Below the pieces are notes generated by a model. That model made no database searches, was not told the DNA's origin, and saw nothing but the letters and a program-made list of their open reading frames with translations. DNA of 64,000 nucleotides, taken from contig CANLWS010000011.1 of the NCBI GenBank assembly GCA_947494925.1, forward strand, positions 124,001 to 188,000, written 5' to 3'. Shown here in pieces: positions 42,292 through 53,471 of the stretch (within the stretch, counting starts at the first letter, position 1; every line of letters begins with the position of its first letter). The translations under genes were made by a program, and so were the position numbers. Origin of the DNA: an uncultured Alteromonadaceae bacterium (GTDB lineage: Bacteria; Pseudomonadota; Gammaproteobacteria; Enterobacterales; Alteromonadaceae).

Positions 42292-44985
42292 TTACTGCCG
42301 CTGTATAGCGATCCTGTCGCCGGTATTTATGTCAACAGCAAACAAAATCTCGTTTGCACCATCGACCGCAAATACACGAGAGGTTGAAAAATCAACTGCA
42401 ATGTTTCCAAATTGTACTTTGCGGCCTCTACCAATCTTTAGATCGTTACTGTGAAACGACAACGTTTCGACTTCCCCAGTTTCAATATCGATCAATCTCA
42501 TATTTCCCGATTCCGCTACCAGCAATCTATTTAGCTCAGCCATCGGTTCAATATATATCGAAGAGTTTATCGCGCCTTGGGAAACAATTCTCGTGTTGCC
42601 CGTTTCGATATCGACTTCTTGAATGGTGACACTCGATGTTCCACCCGCGCCATGGTCAGCGACATAAATGACGCCATCATTGACGGAGATAGAAAAAGGT
42701 TGAATGAAACGACTATTGGTCCCCACTTGATTATTTGTCACAAGTGCTATTTCGCCGCCTGCTATAGCGTATGAAACAAGCGAAAATTGCTGATTTTCAT
42801 CTCGAAGCAGAACATAGAGTGACTCTCCGTCTTCGCTGAAATCAATATCTACTGCATTGCTGGTTTGGTATTCGTCTGATTGAGCCAGGTCCAAAGCCAC
42901 AGCTTTTTGTCCCGTTTCAGGGTCAATAGAAACGATGGTTTGAGTAGACCATTCAGTTACATAAAGACCACCAGATTGTGGGTTAAGGGCAATTCTGGAC
43001 AAAGACTCAAATTCAATCACATCACCTGGGTTATTCTGTGAGACGATCTGAGTAGACAAGGTTTCAGGATCGAAGCTGTGTACAACGTCTTGATTGGAAA
43101 TACCGAAAAGACGCTTGCTTTGCTGATCAAACACTATATCGCCATTGATCTTTACATTATTCCTTTGTCCCACATAATCGTTGAACAATACTTCACTAGC
43201 AAGTGAGTCGGGATCGATACTAATGATGTTGTCTATATCGTCTTGTCTGGTATTTTCACCATACTGCATCACGATATAACGGTCCTCAAGCACATCATAT
43301 AACAGCTGCCAAGGAGATGTTGCATCAAATCTATCATTCAAATTCAACAGTGTTTCAACCTCACCGGTTTGAATATCCAGGATACGTACTCGAGGATCAA
43401 AAACATGAACTGAAATTATTTTCTGACGGGATTCATCTAATACTTTACTGCCAACGGACAATCCATTTCCAATTTCACCAATAATCGAGCGATTCCCCGT
43501 TTCAGGATCAATCGAAAAGGAAGTTTTCAGGGTGCTATCTAATACGATCCAGTCACCTGATTCTGTTACAAACGGTGTGATGTCTTCACTAAAGGAAAGG
43601 CCGGTACCCACCTCGGGTCCAGAAATAATCTCGCGATTGCCCGAAGCCAAATTAGCTTTTATCAATACTCCATTTTCAGTATCTGCGATTAATACATCGT
43701 CACCGCCTGGTATAAGGGCAAAATCGCGGCCATATCCAATCGTAATTTGACCATCCAGCTCACTGGGTACTAATTTCGTAAAGCTATAATCCTCAAGGTC
43801 AATTGCAGTGAAGGAATAGTCTCCAGAAAACGCTTTGATTAGCAAACGGTTGTTTGCTAAATCAACCTTCAAGTCTAAGACTTGGCCAAAGATTGATTCT
43901 TGCTCTTCAAAAACCGTTCTGGTGGTGCCAGATCCCAGGTTAATTTCGTAAACCCGGTTTTGTCCGTAGGTATCTTCAACGAAAAGTGCAGTGTTTGCTT
44001 TGGTGGGATGCATCGCCATCCGGCCTTTGGTAATCAAAGGTTCGTTACGCAAATTTATGTTTTCTGTCAGTGAGCTTTCATTAATATTGTCCTCAGCAGT
44101 TACCGAAATGATGGTATCCGCTACTGAACTATCCAACGACAAATCAATACTAAAGTGTCCACTTTCATCTACAGTTGTCGTCAAGTCTGTTTGGCTGGTC
44201 GAAATTGTTACTGTGTTTTGAGACAGATCTCTATCATCAGACACTTTTCCCGATACGCTAATTACATTTCCTTCAAAGCGACCTCCATTGAGAGGAAATG
44301 CCATCTCGACAATAGGTGCTTGATTGGCAAGTACTAATAGCGTCACTGTGTCATTGCTTGAGGTTTCGAATTCATCTGCAACCGTTAGTTCAAACACCAG
44401 TTCTGTGTCCACGTCGACAACAGGTGCAACCACGTTGGTTGTCACTTCAAAAGGCGAATCAATGGATGCAAGTGGACCAGAGAGTTGTCGCCAGCTGTAA
44501 GATGCTACATTTTCATCTACATCAGATGACAGTACGCCTGTAAGTTCCGCACTCTGCGTCTCAATAATTTGCTTATCGACACCAGCATCAGCCAAGGGGG
44601 GAGCGTTGGTTGTGACAGTCACCGTCGAATTACTTGTTGCGCCATCATCGTCGGTTAGGGTAACGCGAAACTGCATTTGGGCAGATGCTTCGGCTGGTGC
44701 TTCAAATGTCACAACCGCCTGGTTTGTGTCTGATAGCATCACGTCTATACCTGACACTTGTTCCCATTCGTACTCTGTAATGTTGCCATCCTGATCATTT
44801 GACGCGCTCGCATCAAGCGTCACTTCTGCGGATTGCCCGACTAAATCGGGAACAGATATTCTGACGATTGGTGATTGATTGGAGGGTACTGCCGGTGCAT
44901 CACTACCGCCTCCACCGCATGCTGATATCAGCATTGAGCCGCTTAGAAGTGCAAACCAAAAGGGGATCTTATTGCGTGAATCCAT
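42292..44985 (-). CDS. Large lipoprotein with PKD-like and propeller domains
   Basis: 897 aa. Lipobox LISAC (Cys about 23), then CGGGGSD. Three or so immunoglobulin-like PKD/cadherin-type domains follow (about 37-310: VTLDASASNDQDGNITEYEWEQVSG, VTVTTNAPPLADAGVDKQI..., PLNGGRFEGNVISVSGKVSDD), then a long region of repeated strands like NHL/YVTN propeller blades (about 330-897; ETGxxxxI, ADTENGVLI, VADHGAGG). It should sit on the cell surface and bind something; no catalytic site seen. Transcribed alone from its own promoter. Confidence 0.8.
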   Translation of the reverse strand: MDSRNKIPFWFALLSGSMLISACGGGGSDAPAVPSNQSPIVRISVPDLVGQSAEVTLDASASNDQDGNITEYEWEQVSGIDVMLSDTNQAVVTFEAPAEASAQMQFRVTLTDDDGATSNSTVTVTTNAPPLADAGVDKQIIETQSAELTGVLSSDVDENVASYSWRQLSGPLASIDSPFEVTTNVVAPVVDVDTELVFELTVADEFETSSNDTVTLLVLANQAPIVEMAFPLNGGRFEGNVISVSGKVSDDRDLSQNTVTISTSQTDLTTTVDESGHFSIDLSLDSSVADTIISVTAEDNINESSLTENINLRNEPLITKGRMAMHPTKANTALFVEDTYGQNRVYEINLGSGTTRTVFEEQESIFGQVLDLKVDLANNRLLIKAFSGDYSFTAIDLEDYSFTKLVPSELDGQITIGYGRDFALIPGGDDVLIADTENGVLIKANLASGNREIISGPEVGTGLSFSEDITPFVTESGDWIVLDSTLKTSFSIDPETGNRSIIGEIGNGLSVGSKVLDESRQKIISVHVFDPRVRILDIQTGEVETLLNLNDRFDATSPWQLLYDVLEDRYIVMQYGENTRQDDIDNIISIDPDSLASEVLFNDYVGQRNNVKINGDIVFDQQSKRLFGISNQDVVHSFDPETLSTQIVSQNNPGDVIEFESLSRIALNPQSGGLYVTEWSTQTIVSIDPETGQKAVALDLAQSDEYQTSNAVDIDFSEDGESLYVLLRDENQQFSLVSYAIAGGEIALVTNNQVGTNSRFIQPFSISVNDGVIYVADHGAGGTSSVTIQEVDIETGNTRIVSQGAINSSIYIEPMAELNRLLVAESGNMRLIDIETGEVETLSFHSNDLKIGRGRKVQFGNIAVDFSTSRVFAVDGANEILFAVDINTGDRIAIQRQ

Positions 44986-45181
44986 AATACTGCTTCCTGT
45001 TCCATTTTATTTTTTTAGTACCGAATGTAGTGTCAAACGGTTTATTCCAAATATAGCCGGCTCAGAATTCTACCTGCATATCTTCAAAATAGTAGTTGTT
45101 TTGTAGCCAACTCTAATAAGCTATCGAAAAACCTACTATATTTTTTAAAAAAGGGGCCAGTAGCTGATTTTGAATCAATGA

Positions 45182-46774
45182 CTACTCCCGTGAAAGCAGG
45201 GTTGGGGTTGGGGAGTCTAATTGCTCAGGATAATCCAGATTGTAATGTAGTCCGCGACTTTCTTTTCTCGACATGGCACAGCGGACGATTAGTTCGGCGA
45301 CAGTGACCAAGTTTCGCAATTCGAGTAAATTGTTGCTGACTCTAAAATTTGAATAGTACTCGTGTATTTCCTGTTGAAGCAGCTCTATGCGTCGCAGTGC
45401 ACGTTCCAATCGTTTATTTGTGCGCACAATTCCCACGTAATCCCACATGAAAAGACGCAGTTCGTGCCAGTTATGCTGAATGATAACTTCTTCATCGGAA
45501 CTGCCAACCTGGCTTTCATCCCAAGCTGCAACGTGTTCCTCAGACATGGATTCATCTTTGCGGCTTATAATGTGCTGCGCTGCTGCATGAGCAAAAACCA
45601 CACATTCAAGCAACGAGTTACTCGCCATCCGATTTGCTCCGTGCAATCCTGTGTATGCTACTTCCCCCACAGCATAGAGGTTGTCTAAATCCGTTTTTGC
45701 GTTGAAGTCTGTCACGACGCCGCCACAACTATAATGTGCTGCGGGTACGACTGGAATAGGTTGACGGGTAATATCAATGCCTAGTGCCCGACATTTCCGG
45801 TAGATGTTTGGAAAGTGTTTGACAATAAAATCAGTAGGTTTGTGGCTGATGTCCAGATACATACAATCTGCACCAACACGTTTCATTTCGAAATCGATAA
45901 CCCGGGCTACTATATCCCTGGGAGCCAAATCAGCCCTGTCGTCAAATTTATGCATAAACTTGCTGCCATCAGCATGACACAGGAATGCACCTTCACCTCG
46001 TAAAGCTTCGGTTATCAGAAAGTTTCGCGCTTCCGGGTGATAAAGGCAGGTTGGGTGAAACTGGTTGAATTCCATGTTAGCGACTGAACAACCTGCGCGC
46101 CAGGCCATTGCTATGCCATCACCACTGGAAACATCCGGATTGGAGGTGTACTGATAGACTTTACTTGCGCCACCGCTTGCCAGAGTGGTGAAGCGGCTGC
46201 GTATCACTTCTACATGTTCTTGTTTACGGTTCCATACATATGCGCCGAGGCAAAGCTTCTTATCTGATTGACTGCGGATCAGGTCGATGGCGTTATAGCG
46301 CTCGAACAAATGAATGTTGGGGTGCTGCTGGACTGCTTCTGTCAGAGTGAGTTGAACAGCCTGACCTGTGGCGTCGGCAGCATGTAAAATCCGTCGATGA
46401 CTATGGCCACCTTCTCTGGTCAGGTGATAGCGGGTATTGCCCTGGCTATCGCGCTCCTGATCGAAAGGTACACCGAAATTGATCAGCCATTGCATACATT
46501 CTTTGGCGCGGGACGCGGTGAATTTAACTGCCTCCGGATCACAAAGCCCTGCTCCGGCCCGCAAGGTATCCTGAACATGTGACTCAATAGTATCGTCTTC
46601 GTCAAAAACAGCGGCAATACCACCTTGAGCATATCGGGTAGAACCTTCTGACAGGTTACTTTTACTCAGTACAATAACGTTGTAAAAATCAGCAAGTTTT
46701 AAAGCCAGGCTTAAGCCAGCAGCGCCGCTGCCTACAATTAGGACGTCACAGCGATGTTCAACGGTAGTGCTCAT
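45182..46774 (-). CDS. nadB: L-aspartate oxidase
   Basis: 530 aa flavoprotein. FAD-binding [29 protein letters not shown], the [24 protein letters not shown] block and C-terminal [17 protein letters not shown] identify NadB. It oxidises L-aspartate to iminoaspartate, the first step of de novo NAD synthesis. It is convergent with none of the neighbours and divergent from rpoE, as in many gammaproteobacteria. The NAD pathway also appears at nadE (36884). Confidence 0.97.
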   Translation of the reverse strand: MSTTVEHRCDVLIVGSGAAGLSLALKLADFYNVIVLSKSNLSEGSTRYAQGGIAAVFDEDDTIESHVQDTLRAGAGLCDPEAVKFTASRAKECMQWLINFGVPFDQERDSQGNTRYHLTREGGHSHRRILHAADATGQAVQLTLTEAVQQHPNIHLFERYNAIDLIRSQSDKKLCLGAYVWNRKQEHVEVIRSRFTTLASGGASKVYQYTSNPDVSSGDGIAMAWRAGCSVANMEFNQFHPTCLYHPEARNFLITEALRGEGAFLCHADGSKFMHKFDDRADLAPRDIVARVIDFEMKRVGADCMYLDISHKPTDFIVKHFPNIYRKCRALGIDITRQPIPVVPAAHYSCGGVVTDFNAKTDLDNLYAVGEVAYTGLHGANRMASNSLLECVVFAHAAAQHIISRKDESMSEEHVAAWDESQVGSSDEEVIIQHNWHELRLFMWDYVGIVRTNKRLERALRRIELLQQEIHEYYSNFRVSNNLLELRNLVTVAELIVRCAMSRKESRGLHYNLDYPEQLDSPTPTLLSRE

Positions 46775-47097
46775 GGAGTAGAATCACCCGGGGATCGTGG
46801 AGTATTGTCGGCATATTAATACCAAACAAGGCAAATAACTAGTCAGGCAGTCTGGTTGAAGCCTGAGGGTAAAAAATTACCGAACTGATTTTTTTAGTTG
46901 TTGTAAAACAAAGAGTTGAATCTGTTGATTTTACAGCTTCCTGACCCAATGTTGTGGGTTAGACTTAATGAATTCATGCTTTTTTAGCAGTAAATTGGTT
47001 AATAATTAAAAAAAGATCGAACTTTTTATTATTACCGCAGTCTATTTTGGTGCTTGCATGAGCCAGAGTAGTATTTTTTAAAGGAGTATCGGCTCGA
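46775..47097. other. nadB-rpoE divergent intergenic region
   Basis: No gene; carries the rpoE promoter described below and presumably the nadB promoter. Confidence 0.6.
47017..47046 (+). promoter_or_regulatory. Sigma-E-like promoter of rpoE
   Basis: TCGAACTTTT at 47017-47026, then 14-16 bases, then TCTATT at 47041. The -35 GAACTT and -10 TCTA follow the sigma-E consensus (GGAACTT and TCNAA) with one or two mismatches. It lies about 50 bases before the rpoE start, so RpoE can drive its own operon, as known for E. coli. Confidence 0.65.
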
Positions 47098-47676
47098 ATG
47101 AGCGAGCAGTTTACAGATCAACAAATTGTGGAAAAAGTGCAGCGAGGCGATAAAAATGCCTTCGGGTTGTTGGTAACAAAATACCAGCACAAAGTTGGGC
47201 ACCTTGTTTCACGATATGTAAAGAATTCAGGAGATGTGGCAGACGTTACGCAGGAAGCCTTTATTAAAGCTTACCGGGCGTTGCCAAATTTCAGAGGTGA
47301 TAGTGCGTTTTATACCTGGCTATATCGAATAGCGGTAAACAGCGCGAAAAATTATCTGGTTGCTCAGGGGCGTAAGCCACCTGCCAACGATGTGGATGCC
47401 GATGAAGCAGATTTTTATGATGGAAGTGATGCTTTAAAGGAACAAAATTCACCAGAACGTAGTCTGATGTCTGAACAACTTGAAAAAGTCTTGTTCGACA
47501 CAGTAGAACAGTTACCCGAAGATTTGCGAATGGCTATTACATTACGTGAGTTGGAGGGGCTAAGTTACGAAGATATTGCGAATGTTATGGATTGTCCCGT
47601 TGGTACCGTCAGGTCGAGGATATTCAGGGCGCGAGAGGCGATTGATAAAGTCCTTAACCCCATGCTGCAAAGCTAG
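47098..47676 (+). CDS. rpoE: RNA polymerase sigma factor RpoE
   Basis: 192 aa ECF sigma factor. Region 2 (about 20-90: YQHKVGHLVSRYVKNSGDVADVTQEAFIKAYRALPNFRGDSAFYTWLYRIAVN) and region 4 (about 130-185: RELEGLSYEDIANVMDCPVGTVRSRIFRAREAI). It controls the envelope stress response; its anti-sigma RseA follows. Confidence 0.97.
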   Translation: MSEQFTDQQIVEKVQRGDKNAFGLLVTKYQHKVGHLVSRYVKNSGDVADVTQEAFIKAYRALPNFRGDSAFYTWLYRIAVNSAKNYLVAQGRKPPANDVDADEADFYDGSDALKEQNSPERSLMSEQLEKVLFDTVEQLPEDLRMAITLRELEGLSYEDIANVMDCPVGTVRSRIFRAREAIDKVLNPMLQS

Positions 47677-47730
47677 GTGACATTGCAATGACTTTAGTAC
47701 AGAATAGGGCGTTAATTCAGGAACCGATAT

Positions 47731-48336
47731 ATGACGCAAAAGCATGAAAACTTGTCCGCTATCGTTGATGGTGAGTTACAAGACGACAATTTAATCAGTG
47801 AGCTACATAGCGATGCTGAATTGTCCGCAAAGTGGCAACGATATCATTTGATCCGTCACGGGCTACGCAAAGAGATGCCGTTACATGCTGATTTCGATAT
47901 CAGCGCGCAAGTAGCAGCAGCGCTTGAGCATGAGCCTGCCATTGTTGCGCCAAAACGCACTTGGAAGGACTTGCCTGTTGTCGCATCGGTTATTCCTTTT
48001 GCGCGCCAAAGTGGTCAGTTGGCCATCGCCGCGTCAGTTGCCGTAGCCATGGTTATCGGGGTTCAGCAATTTAACCAGCCAGAAGAACTGCAGGATTTTT
48101 ATACTGCACCAGCTACTATTCCAGGTATTCAGGGTGGTTTGTCTCCTGTTAGTCTTGAGCAGTCGCAACCTGTTAACAGGGATGATGTGATGGAGCAGCG
48201 TCGCAGAATTCAGGCTTACCTGACAGATCATAAACAACAGTTGAGATTCAAAACCTCTGTTGTTGATGCAGCTGAGAAACCTGTCGAAGAGATAGAAGAT
48301 AAACAGAATCAAGAAAGTGAAACACAGCCTGAGTAA
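47731..48336 (+). CDS. rseA: Anti-sigma-E factor RseA
   Basis: 201 aa. The N-terminal RseA domain (SAIVDGELQDDNLISELHSDAELSAKWQRYHLIRHGLR) holds sigma-E inactive at the membrane. One membrane segment (about 91-108, GQLAIAASVAVAMVIGV) and a periplasmic tail that DegS and RseP cut under stress. The gene overlaps rseB by 20 bases. Confidence 0.93.
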   Translation: MTQKHENLSAIVDGELQDDNLISELHSDAELSAKWQRYHLIRHGLRKEMPLHADFDISAQVAAALEHEPAIVAPKRTWKDLPVVASVIPFARQSGQLAIAASVAVAMVIGVQQFNQPEELQDFYTAPATIPGIQGGLSPVSLEQSQPVNRDDVMEQRRRIQAYLTDHKQQLRFKTSVVDAAEKPVEEIEDKQNQESETQPE

Positions 48337-49336
48337 ATATTATCGTCTACTACTCAGTTGGTTTCTGATTTCGGCTTGTGCGTTACTTGTAACAGTTAAC
48401 GCACAAACAACCCCAACTAATAATTCGCAAAACAATCCCTATTCATCTGGCAGTGCTCAGGCATGGATGAAAAAAATGGTGTATGCGATAACGCACCTTA
48501 ACTACCAGATCTCCTTTGTTGTATTAAAACCCGGTGTGGATGCACAGCCCTACTTGTGGCGACATGGTGTCAATGAGCAGGGAGTTGAGCTTGAACAGCT
48601 GAGTTTACTTAATGGTCCTGGAATTGAAATGATCCGAATTGGCGATCAGGTCAGTTACTTTGAACCCAATGTTCCTCCCTACAGTTTGAGATCATCAATT
48701 ATTAACGGCCCTTTTCCCCTGGCTTTTTTCAATGATCCCGCGAGATTAGCCGCGAGTTATGAATTTATTGCTGTTGCTCGGAGCAGAATCTCCGGCAGGG
48801 CAGCACAGCAAATCAGGATAGTGAGTAGAGACCGCAGCCGATACAGCTTCAATCTGTGGCTCGATCAAGAAACTGGATTATTGCTTAAACTCAATATGGT
48901 CAACCTTAAAGGTCAATTACTGGAGCAAATTCAAGTCACTGAATTTGAAGTTACCGCTACGGTTCATCCGTATTTAGAACGTGTGGAACTAGCTAAAATG
49001 CCACCTGTTGTATCCTTGGCTCAAACAGCAGAAAGTGAGAAAAATTGGCAAATCAATGCGTTGCCGGTGGGAATGGAAATTATCAAATGGGATGTTCACC
49101 GATTACCTACCAATGGAGAAGTAGTGGACTATGTCATGCTCAGTGATGGGCTGGTGGACGTATCGGTTTATCTGCAGCGTGCTGGTTTACAAGCGGGTGA
49201 GGAAGGCTTTGTTTATCACAATGAGTCAAATACCTTGCTAACCAGAAACCTCGGGCAGTTGCAAGTGACTGTCATAGGTAAGTTGCCCGCACAAACTGCG
49301 AATGCCATTGTCTCTTCTATTACGCTTGTGAATTAA
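48317..49336 (+). CDS. rseB: Sigma-E regulatory protein RseB (MucB)
   Basis: 339 aa, exported (signal peptide about 1-29). The N-terminal lipoprotein-like half-barrel (AWMKKMVYAITHLNYQISFVV...) and the C-terminal MucB domain (about 240-335) are both present. It binds RseA and shields it from DegS. Confidence 0.94.
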   Translation: MKHSLSKYYRLLLSWFLISACALLVTVNAQTTPTNNSQNNPYSSGSAQAWMKKMVYAITHLNYQISFVVLKPGVDAQPYLWRHGVNEQGVELEQLSLLNGPGIEMIRIGDQVSYFEPNVPPYSLRSSIINGPFPLAFFNDPARLAASYEFIAVARSRISGRAAQQIRIVSRDRSRYSFNLWLDQETGLLLKLNMVNLKGQLLEQIQVTEFEVTATVHPYLERVELAKMPPVVSLAQTAESEKNWQINALPVGMEIIKWDVHRLPTNGEVVDYVMLSDGLVDVSVYLQRAGLQAGEEGFVYHNESNTLLTRNLGQLQVTVIGKLPAQTANAIVSSITLVN

Positions 49337-49341
49337 TTAGC

Positions 49342-49830
49342 ATGATTGAAGAAATCGGCACCATTACTGCGGTGGATAGTGATCACATATGGGTCGAAAC
49401 CGAAATAAAGTCAACCTGTGGCGCTTGTGTAGCAAAAGATAATTGCGGAACCGGGGTGGTGGCCAAGGCGTTTGCCCCTAAAAAAGAGTTGCTTGTACTG
49501 CGTTGCACCAAAAAAGCGATTGTCGGTCAGCAGGTCAGGCTGGGCATTCCTGAAAATCACCTTTTAAGCGCGTCTGCATTGGTCTATCTGCTTCCATTGG
49601 TGGTGCTTGTGATAAGCGCTGTGTCTGGGCAGTGGTTGCTTTCTCAACTATCTATATCAAGTGAACTGTGGATCATCGGCTTTTCGGCCTTGTGTACTTT
49701 CTTTTGCTTCAGGTGGGTCAAACATAGATTGGATGGAGAGAACGCCCATCGATATCAACCAAGACTACTTGCACTCATCCCGGAAAAAGCCAGTCAAATC
49801 AATATTCAATCATTGTCGCCTGATTCTTAA
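49342..49830 (+). CDS. rseC: SoxR-reducing system/RseC protein
   Basis: 162 aa with the Cys cluster TCGACVAKDNCGTGVV near the N-terminus and two membrane segments (about 75-95 and 105-122). RseC is a modulator of sigma-E and is also described as part of the Rsx/Rnf-related SoxR reducing system. Last gene of the rpoE operon here; the next 237 bases before lepA have no gene. Confidence 0.9.
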   Translation: MIEEIGTITAVDSDHIWVETEIKSTCGACVAKDNCGTGVVAKAFAPKKELLVLRCTKKAIVGQQVRLGIPENHLLSASALVYLLPLVVLVISAVSGQWLLSQLSISSELWIIGFSALCTFFCFRWVKHRLDGENAHRYQPRLLALIPEKASQINIQSLSPDS

Positions 49831-50067
49831 CTCCAGCCATCCATTTCTATCGCGTTTAGAGCAAAGCGCAAACCATCTGAATTGCAATGCAGGCAATGGA
49901 ATTGGGATTATTCGTAAGGGAATGCAACAATTAGCAGAACGTTATCGCAAAGTGGCCGATAAAACTGTAAAATCCTCGCCTATTTTTATTATTCGAGACC
50001 TTGGGCTGCCAGAATGAGCTGAGCAGCAAACCAGCGGTTCGACGCTTTAGGTATTAATCAAAACGCT

Positions 50068-51864
50068 ATGCAACACAAGCACATTCGGAATTTCTCTATC
50101 ATCGCCCACATCGATCATGGTAAATCGACCTTGTCTGATCGACTTATTCAGCATTGCGGGGGTCTGCAAGATCGCGAAATGGCAGAGCAGGTTCTTGATT
50201 CGATGGATATCGAGCGAGAGCGCGGAATCACGATTAAAGCGCAGAGTGTCACCCTGAATTATACAGCTAAAGACGGTGAAACTTACCAGCTGAATTTCAT
50301 AGATACTCCCGGGCACGTTGACTTTACGTATGAAGTTTCCCGTTCATTGGCGGCCTGTGAAGGTGCATTGTTGGTTGTGGATGCAGGGCAGGGAGTTGAA
50401 GCACAGACTTTAGCAAATTGTTACACCGCCATTGAAATGGACATGGAAGTTGTCCCCATTCTGAATAAAATTGACCTGCCACAGGCTGAACCAGAGCGGG
50501 TTGCTGAGGAAATTGAAGATATTGTTGGCATCGATGCCCTCGACGCGGTTTGTTGTTCTGCGAAAACCGGTGTGGGTATTGAGGATGTTCTGGAAGTCAT
50601 CGTTAATCAAATTCCGCCACCGGAAGGTGAAATTGATGCACCATTGAAAGCGCTGATTGTTGATTCGTGGTTTGACAACTATCAAGGGGTCGTGTCGCTG
50701 GTACGGGTTATTCAGGGCCAGCTAAACGTTAAAGATAAAATAAAAATTGTATCAAAGGGGCAGATTCATCAGACAGATAAAGTCGGTATTTTTACTCCTA
50801 AGCAAACGGATACAGGTGTACTTAGAGCCGGTGAAGTGGGTTATATCATCGCTGGCATTAAAGATATTCACGGTGCCCCTGTTGGCGATACCATTACCCT
50901 TGCTAAAGATAGCGACGTTGAACCTTTACCCGGGTTTCAAAAAGTAAAACCCCAGGTTTATGCCGGTTTGTTTCCGGTGAGTTCGGATGATTATGAAGAT
51001 TTTCGTGATGCCCTTGCCAAATTGAGTCTGAACGACGCTTCGCTATTTTATGAGCCGGAAAGTTCAGCTGCATTAGGGTTTGGCTTCCGCATCGGGTTTC
51101 TCGGCATGCTGCACATGGAAATTATTCAGGAGCGCCTTGAACGAGAATACGATCTGGATTTAATAACGTCTGCGCCGACGGTAGTTTATCAAGTGGAAAA
51201 AACCAATGGCGAAGTCGTCACTGTAGACAACCCGTCAAATCTTCCACCCTTAAACGACGTTGCTGAAATTCGCGAGCCATTAGTCGAAGCACACATTTTG
51301 GTGCCGTCTACCTATTTGGGTAATGTCATTACTTTGTGTATTGAGAAACGTGGTGTTCAGACGCATATGCAGTATCACGGCAAGCAGGTAGCTGTAACTT
51401 ATGAACTACCCATGGCTGAGGTAGTATTGGATTTCTTTGACCGCTTGAAATCTACCAGCCGTGGATTTGCATCACTGGATTACAATTTTAAACGCTTTAG
51501 TTCTGCAGATATGGTCAGATTGGATATTCTGATAAATGGCGAGAGGGTAGATGCGTTAGCTGTAATCACCCACAGAGATAACTCACAGTCCCGCGGTCGG
51601 GATTTAGTGGAAAAGCTTAAAGAACTGATCCCGAGACAGATGTTTGATATCGCTATTCAAGCTGCTATCGGGAATCATGTGATCGCTCGTAGTACGGTAA
51701 AACAATTGCGCAAAAACGTTATTGCCAAATGTTATGGTGGTGATGTCAGCAGGAAGAAAAAACTGTTGCAGAAGCAAAAAGAAGGTAAAAAACGCATGAA
51801 GCAAGTTGGAAATGTTGAATTGCCACAGGAAGCCTTCCTGGCAGTATTAAAGGTAAGTAAGTAA
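50068..51864 (+). CDS. lepA: Elongation factor 4 (LepA)
   Basis: 598 aa GTPase with the G1 motif [10 protein letters not shown]3 DTPGHVDF and G4 NKIDLP, and the C-terminal LepA domain (about 490-590, [24 protein letters not shown]). It acts on ribosomes during translation or ribosome biogenesis. Overlaps lepB by one base at the junction, a common operon. Confidence 0.97.
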   Translation: MQHKHIRNFSIIAHIDHGKSTLSDRLIQHCGGLQDREMAEQVLDSMDIERERGITIKAQSVTLNYTAKDGETYQLNFIDTPGHVDFTYEVSRSLAACEGALLVVDAGQGVEAQTLANCYTAIEMDMEVVPILNKIDLPQAEPERVAEEIEDIVGIDALDAVCCSAKTGVGIEDVLEVIVNQIPPPEGEIDAPLKALIVDSWFDNYQGVVSLVRVIQGQLNVKDKIKIVSKGQIHQTDKVGIFTPKQTDTGVLRAGEVGYIIAGIKDIHGAPVGDTITLAKDSDVEPLPGFQKVKPQVYAGLFPVSSDDYEDFRDALAKLSLNDASLFYEPESSAALGFGFRIGFLGMLHMEIIQERLEREYDLDLITSAPTVVYQVEKTNGEVVTVDNPSNLPPLNDVAEIREPLVEAHILVPSTYLGNVITLCIEKRGVQTHMQYHGKQVAVTYELPMAEVVLDFFDRLKSTSRGFASLDYNFKRFSSADMVRLDILINGERVDALAVITHRDNSQSRGRDLVEKLKELIPRQMFDIAIQAAIGNHVIARSTVKQLRKNVIAKCYGGDVSRKKKLLQKQKEGKKRMKQVGNVELPQEAFLAVLKVSK

Positions 51865-52784
51865 TGGCTAACTATTTTTCAATCGGTCTGGTTATTGTCA
51901 CTGTAGCGTCGGGTCTTATCTGGCTATTTGATGCTTTGTTCTTTGCTCCCAAGCGCAAGGAACGATTTTCTAACACAGCAACCGAAGGCGGTTCAGGACA
52001 AGTTCAAACTGGCACTATCGCTGGTGAACCTCAACTACCCTATATAGTTGATACAGCGCAACAGATTTTCCCGGTTATCGCTTTCGTATTGGTGTTACGT
52101 TCATTTTTATATGAACCTTTTCAGATCCCTTCAGGCTCTATGATGCCAACCCTACTTGTAGGCGATTTCATTCTGGTGGAGAAGTTTACTTATGGATTAA
52201 AAGATCCTGTCGCCAGGAAAAAATTCTTTGAAACCGGCGAACCCCAGCGTGGTGACGTAGTTGTGTTTAAATATCCTGAGAACACAAACGTCGACTATAT
52301 TAAACGTGTGGTTGGCTTGCCAGGTGACACAGTGCTGTATAAAAATAAGCAAATATTCGTCAAGCCGGCCTGCGATAATGCTGCCAGCTGCGAGCCAATG
52401 ACGCAGGTGCAACAAGACTTTCAAAAGCGCGGTGAATTCATACAAGGGCTGACTCCTTTGGCCCGCTATACAGAACAGTTAGGCGAATTGAGCCACGATA
52501 TTTTAAGAAATCCTGGCGTGATTAATAATGCTTCAATGTATAAGCAGCAACCAGGAACGGCCTCCAACGAATGGATAGTGCCAGAAGGTGAGTATTTCGT
52601 GATGGGTGACAACCGAGACAATAGTCAGGACAGTCGCTATTGGGGATTTGTACCGGAAGCCAATATGGTTGGAAAAGCCGTGGCCATCTGGATCAGTTTT
52701 GAATTTGAACGTTCGCCTGATAGTTGGGTACCAGGTTGGGTCCCTACTGGTGTGAGATTTGATCGGGTAGGTGGCATACAATAG
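51864..52784 (+). CDS. lepB: Signal peptidase I
   Basis: 306 aa. Two N-terminal membrane segments, then catalytic Ser in QIPSGSMMPTLLVGDFILVEKF and Lys in VDYIKRVVGLPGDTV, and box E GDNRDNSQDSRYWGFVPE. It cleaves signal peptides of exported proteins. A Cys pair (CDNAASC) in the periplasmic domain matches the E. coli-type disulfide. Confidence 0.97.
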   Translation: MANYFSIGLVIVTVASGLIWLFDALFFAPKRKERFSNTATEGGSGQVQTGTIAGEPQLPYIVDTAQQIFPVIAFVLVLRSFLYEPFQIPSGSMMPTLLVGDFILVEKFTYGLKDPVARKKFFETGEPQRGDVVVFKYPENTNVDYIKRVVGLPGDTVLYKNKQIFVKPACDNAASCEPMTQVQQDFQKRGEFIQGLTPLARYTEQLGELSHDILRNPGVINNASMYKQQPGTASNEWIVPEGEYFVMGDNRDNSQDSRYWGFVPEANMVGKAVAIWISFEFERSPDSWVPGWVPTGVRFDRVGGIQ

Positions 52785-53471
52785 ATGCATGGCATTGAGC
52801 TCTATTCTTCACTGTATAAAAAATTGGGTTATCAATTTAAAAATGAAGATAACCTTGCTCTAGCGCTGACTCACAGAAGCGCCAGTAAAACTCACAACGA
52901 ACGTCTTGAATTTTTAGGCGATGCCATACTGGGTATGGTCATTGCCAATGCCCTCTTTGCTCGATTTCCGGAACAACCCGAAGGAAATTTGACTCGTATG
53001 CGAGCCAGTCTGGTGAAAGGTGATACATTGGCCAAACTGGCTGTGGAATTTGAGCTCGGTGAATCTCTGAAACTTGGACCCGGTGAGTTAAAAAGTGGAG
53101 GACATAGGCGGTCGTCCATATTGGCTGACACGGTTGAGGCCATTATTGGTGCAATTTACCTTGAAGCTGGCTTGCCTAAGTGCGAAGAGCTAGTGCTTAA
53201 ATGGTACGAAACCCGCCTGAACGCGCTGGATCCGAATATTCATCTTAAAGACGGCAAAACCCGATTGCAGGAATATCTTCAAGGGCGTGGAAAAGCGTTG
53301 CCTGAGTACTCAGTAACCGAGATTAAAGGCAAATCACATGAACAGGTTTTTTCTGTTGAATGTCGGATTGAAGGGCTAGCTGACTTATTTATAGGTAGAG
53401 GTAGCTCACGCAGAAAAGCAGAGCAAAAAGCAGCCAGTCTGGCTTTGGAGAATCTGACCAATGGAAATTGA
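52785..53471 (+). CDS. rnc: Ribonuclease III
   Basis: 228 aa. RNase III motif [15 protein letters not shown] (about 40-54) with the acidic metal-binding residues, and a C-terminal double-stranded-RNA-binding domain (about 155-225). Processes rRNA and mRNA. The ATG follows the lepB stop directly; overlaps era by 11 bases. Confidence 0.97.
   Translation: MHGIELYSSLYKKLGYQFKNEDNLALALTHRSASKTHNERLEFLGDAILGMVIANALFARFPEQPEGNLTRMRASLVKGDTLAKLAVEFELGESLKLGPGELKSGGHRRSSILADTVEAIIGAIYLEAGLPKCEELVLKWYETRLNALDPNIHLKDGKTRLQEYLQGRGKALPEYSVTEIKGKSHEQVFSVECRIEGLADLFIGRGSSRRKAEQKAASLALENLTNGN

Noticed and set aside
49661-50017. 118-codon frame running out of rseC toward lepA
   Set aside because: The first half is a shadow of rseC and the second half has no conserved feature; there is no start signal in the 237-base gap.
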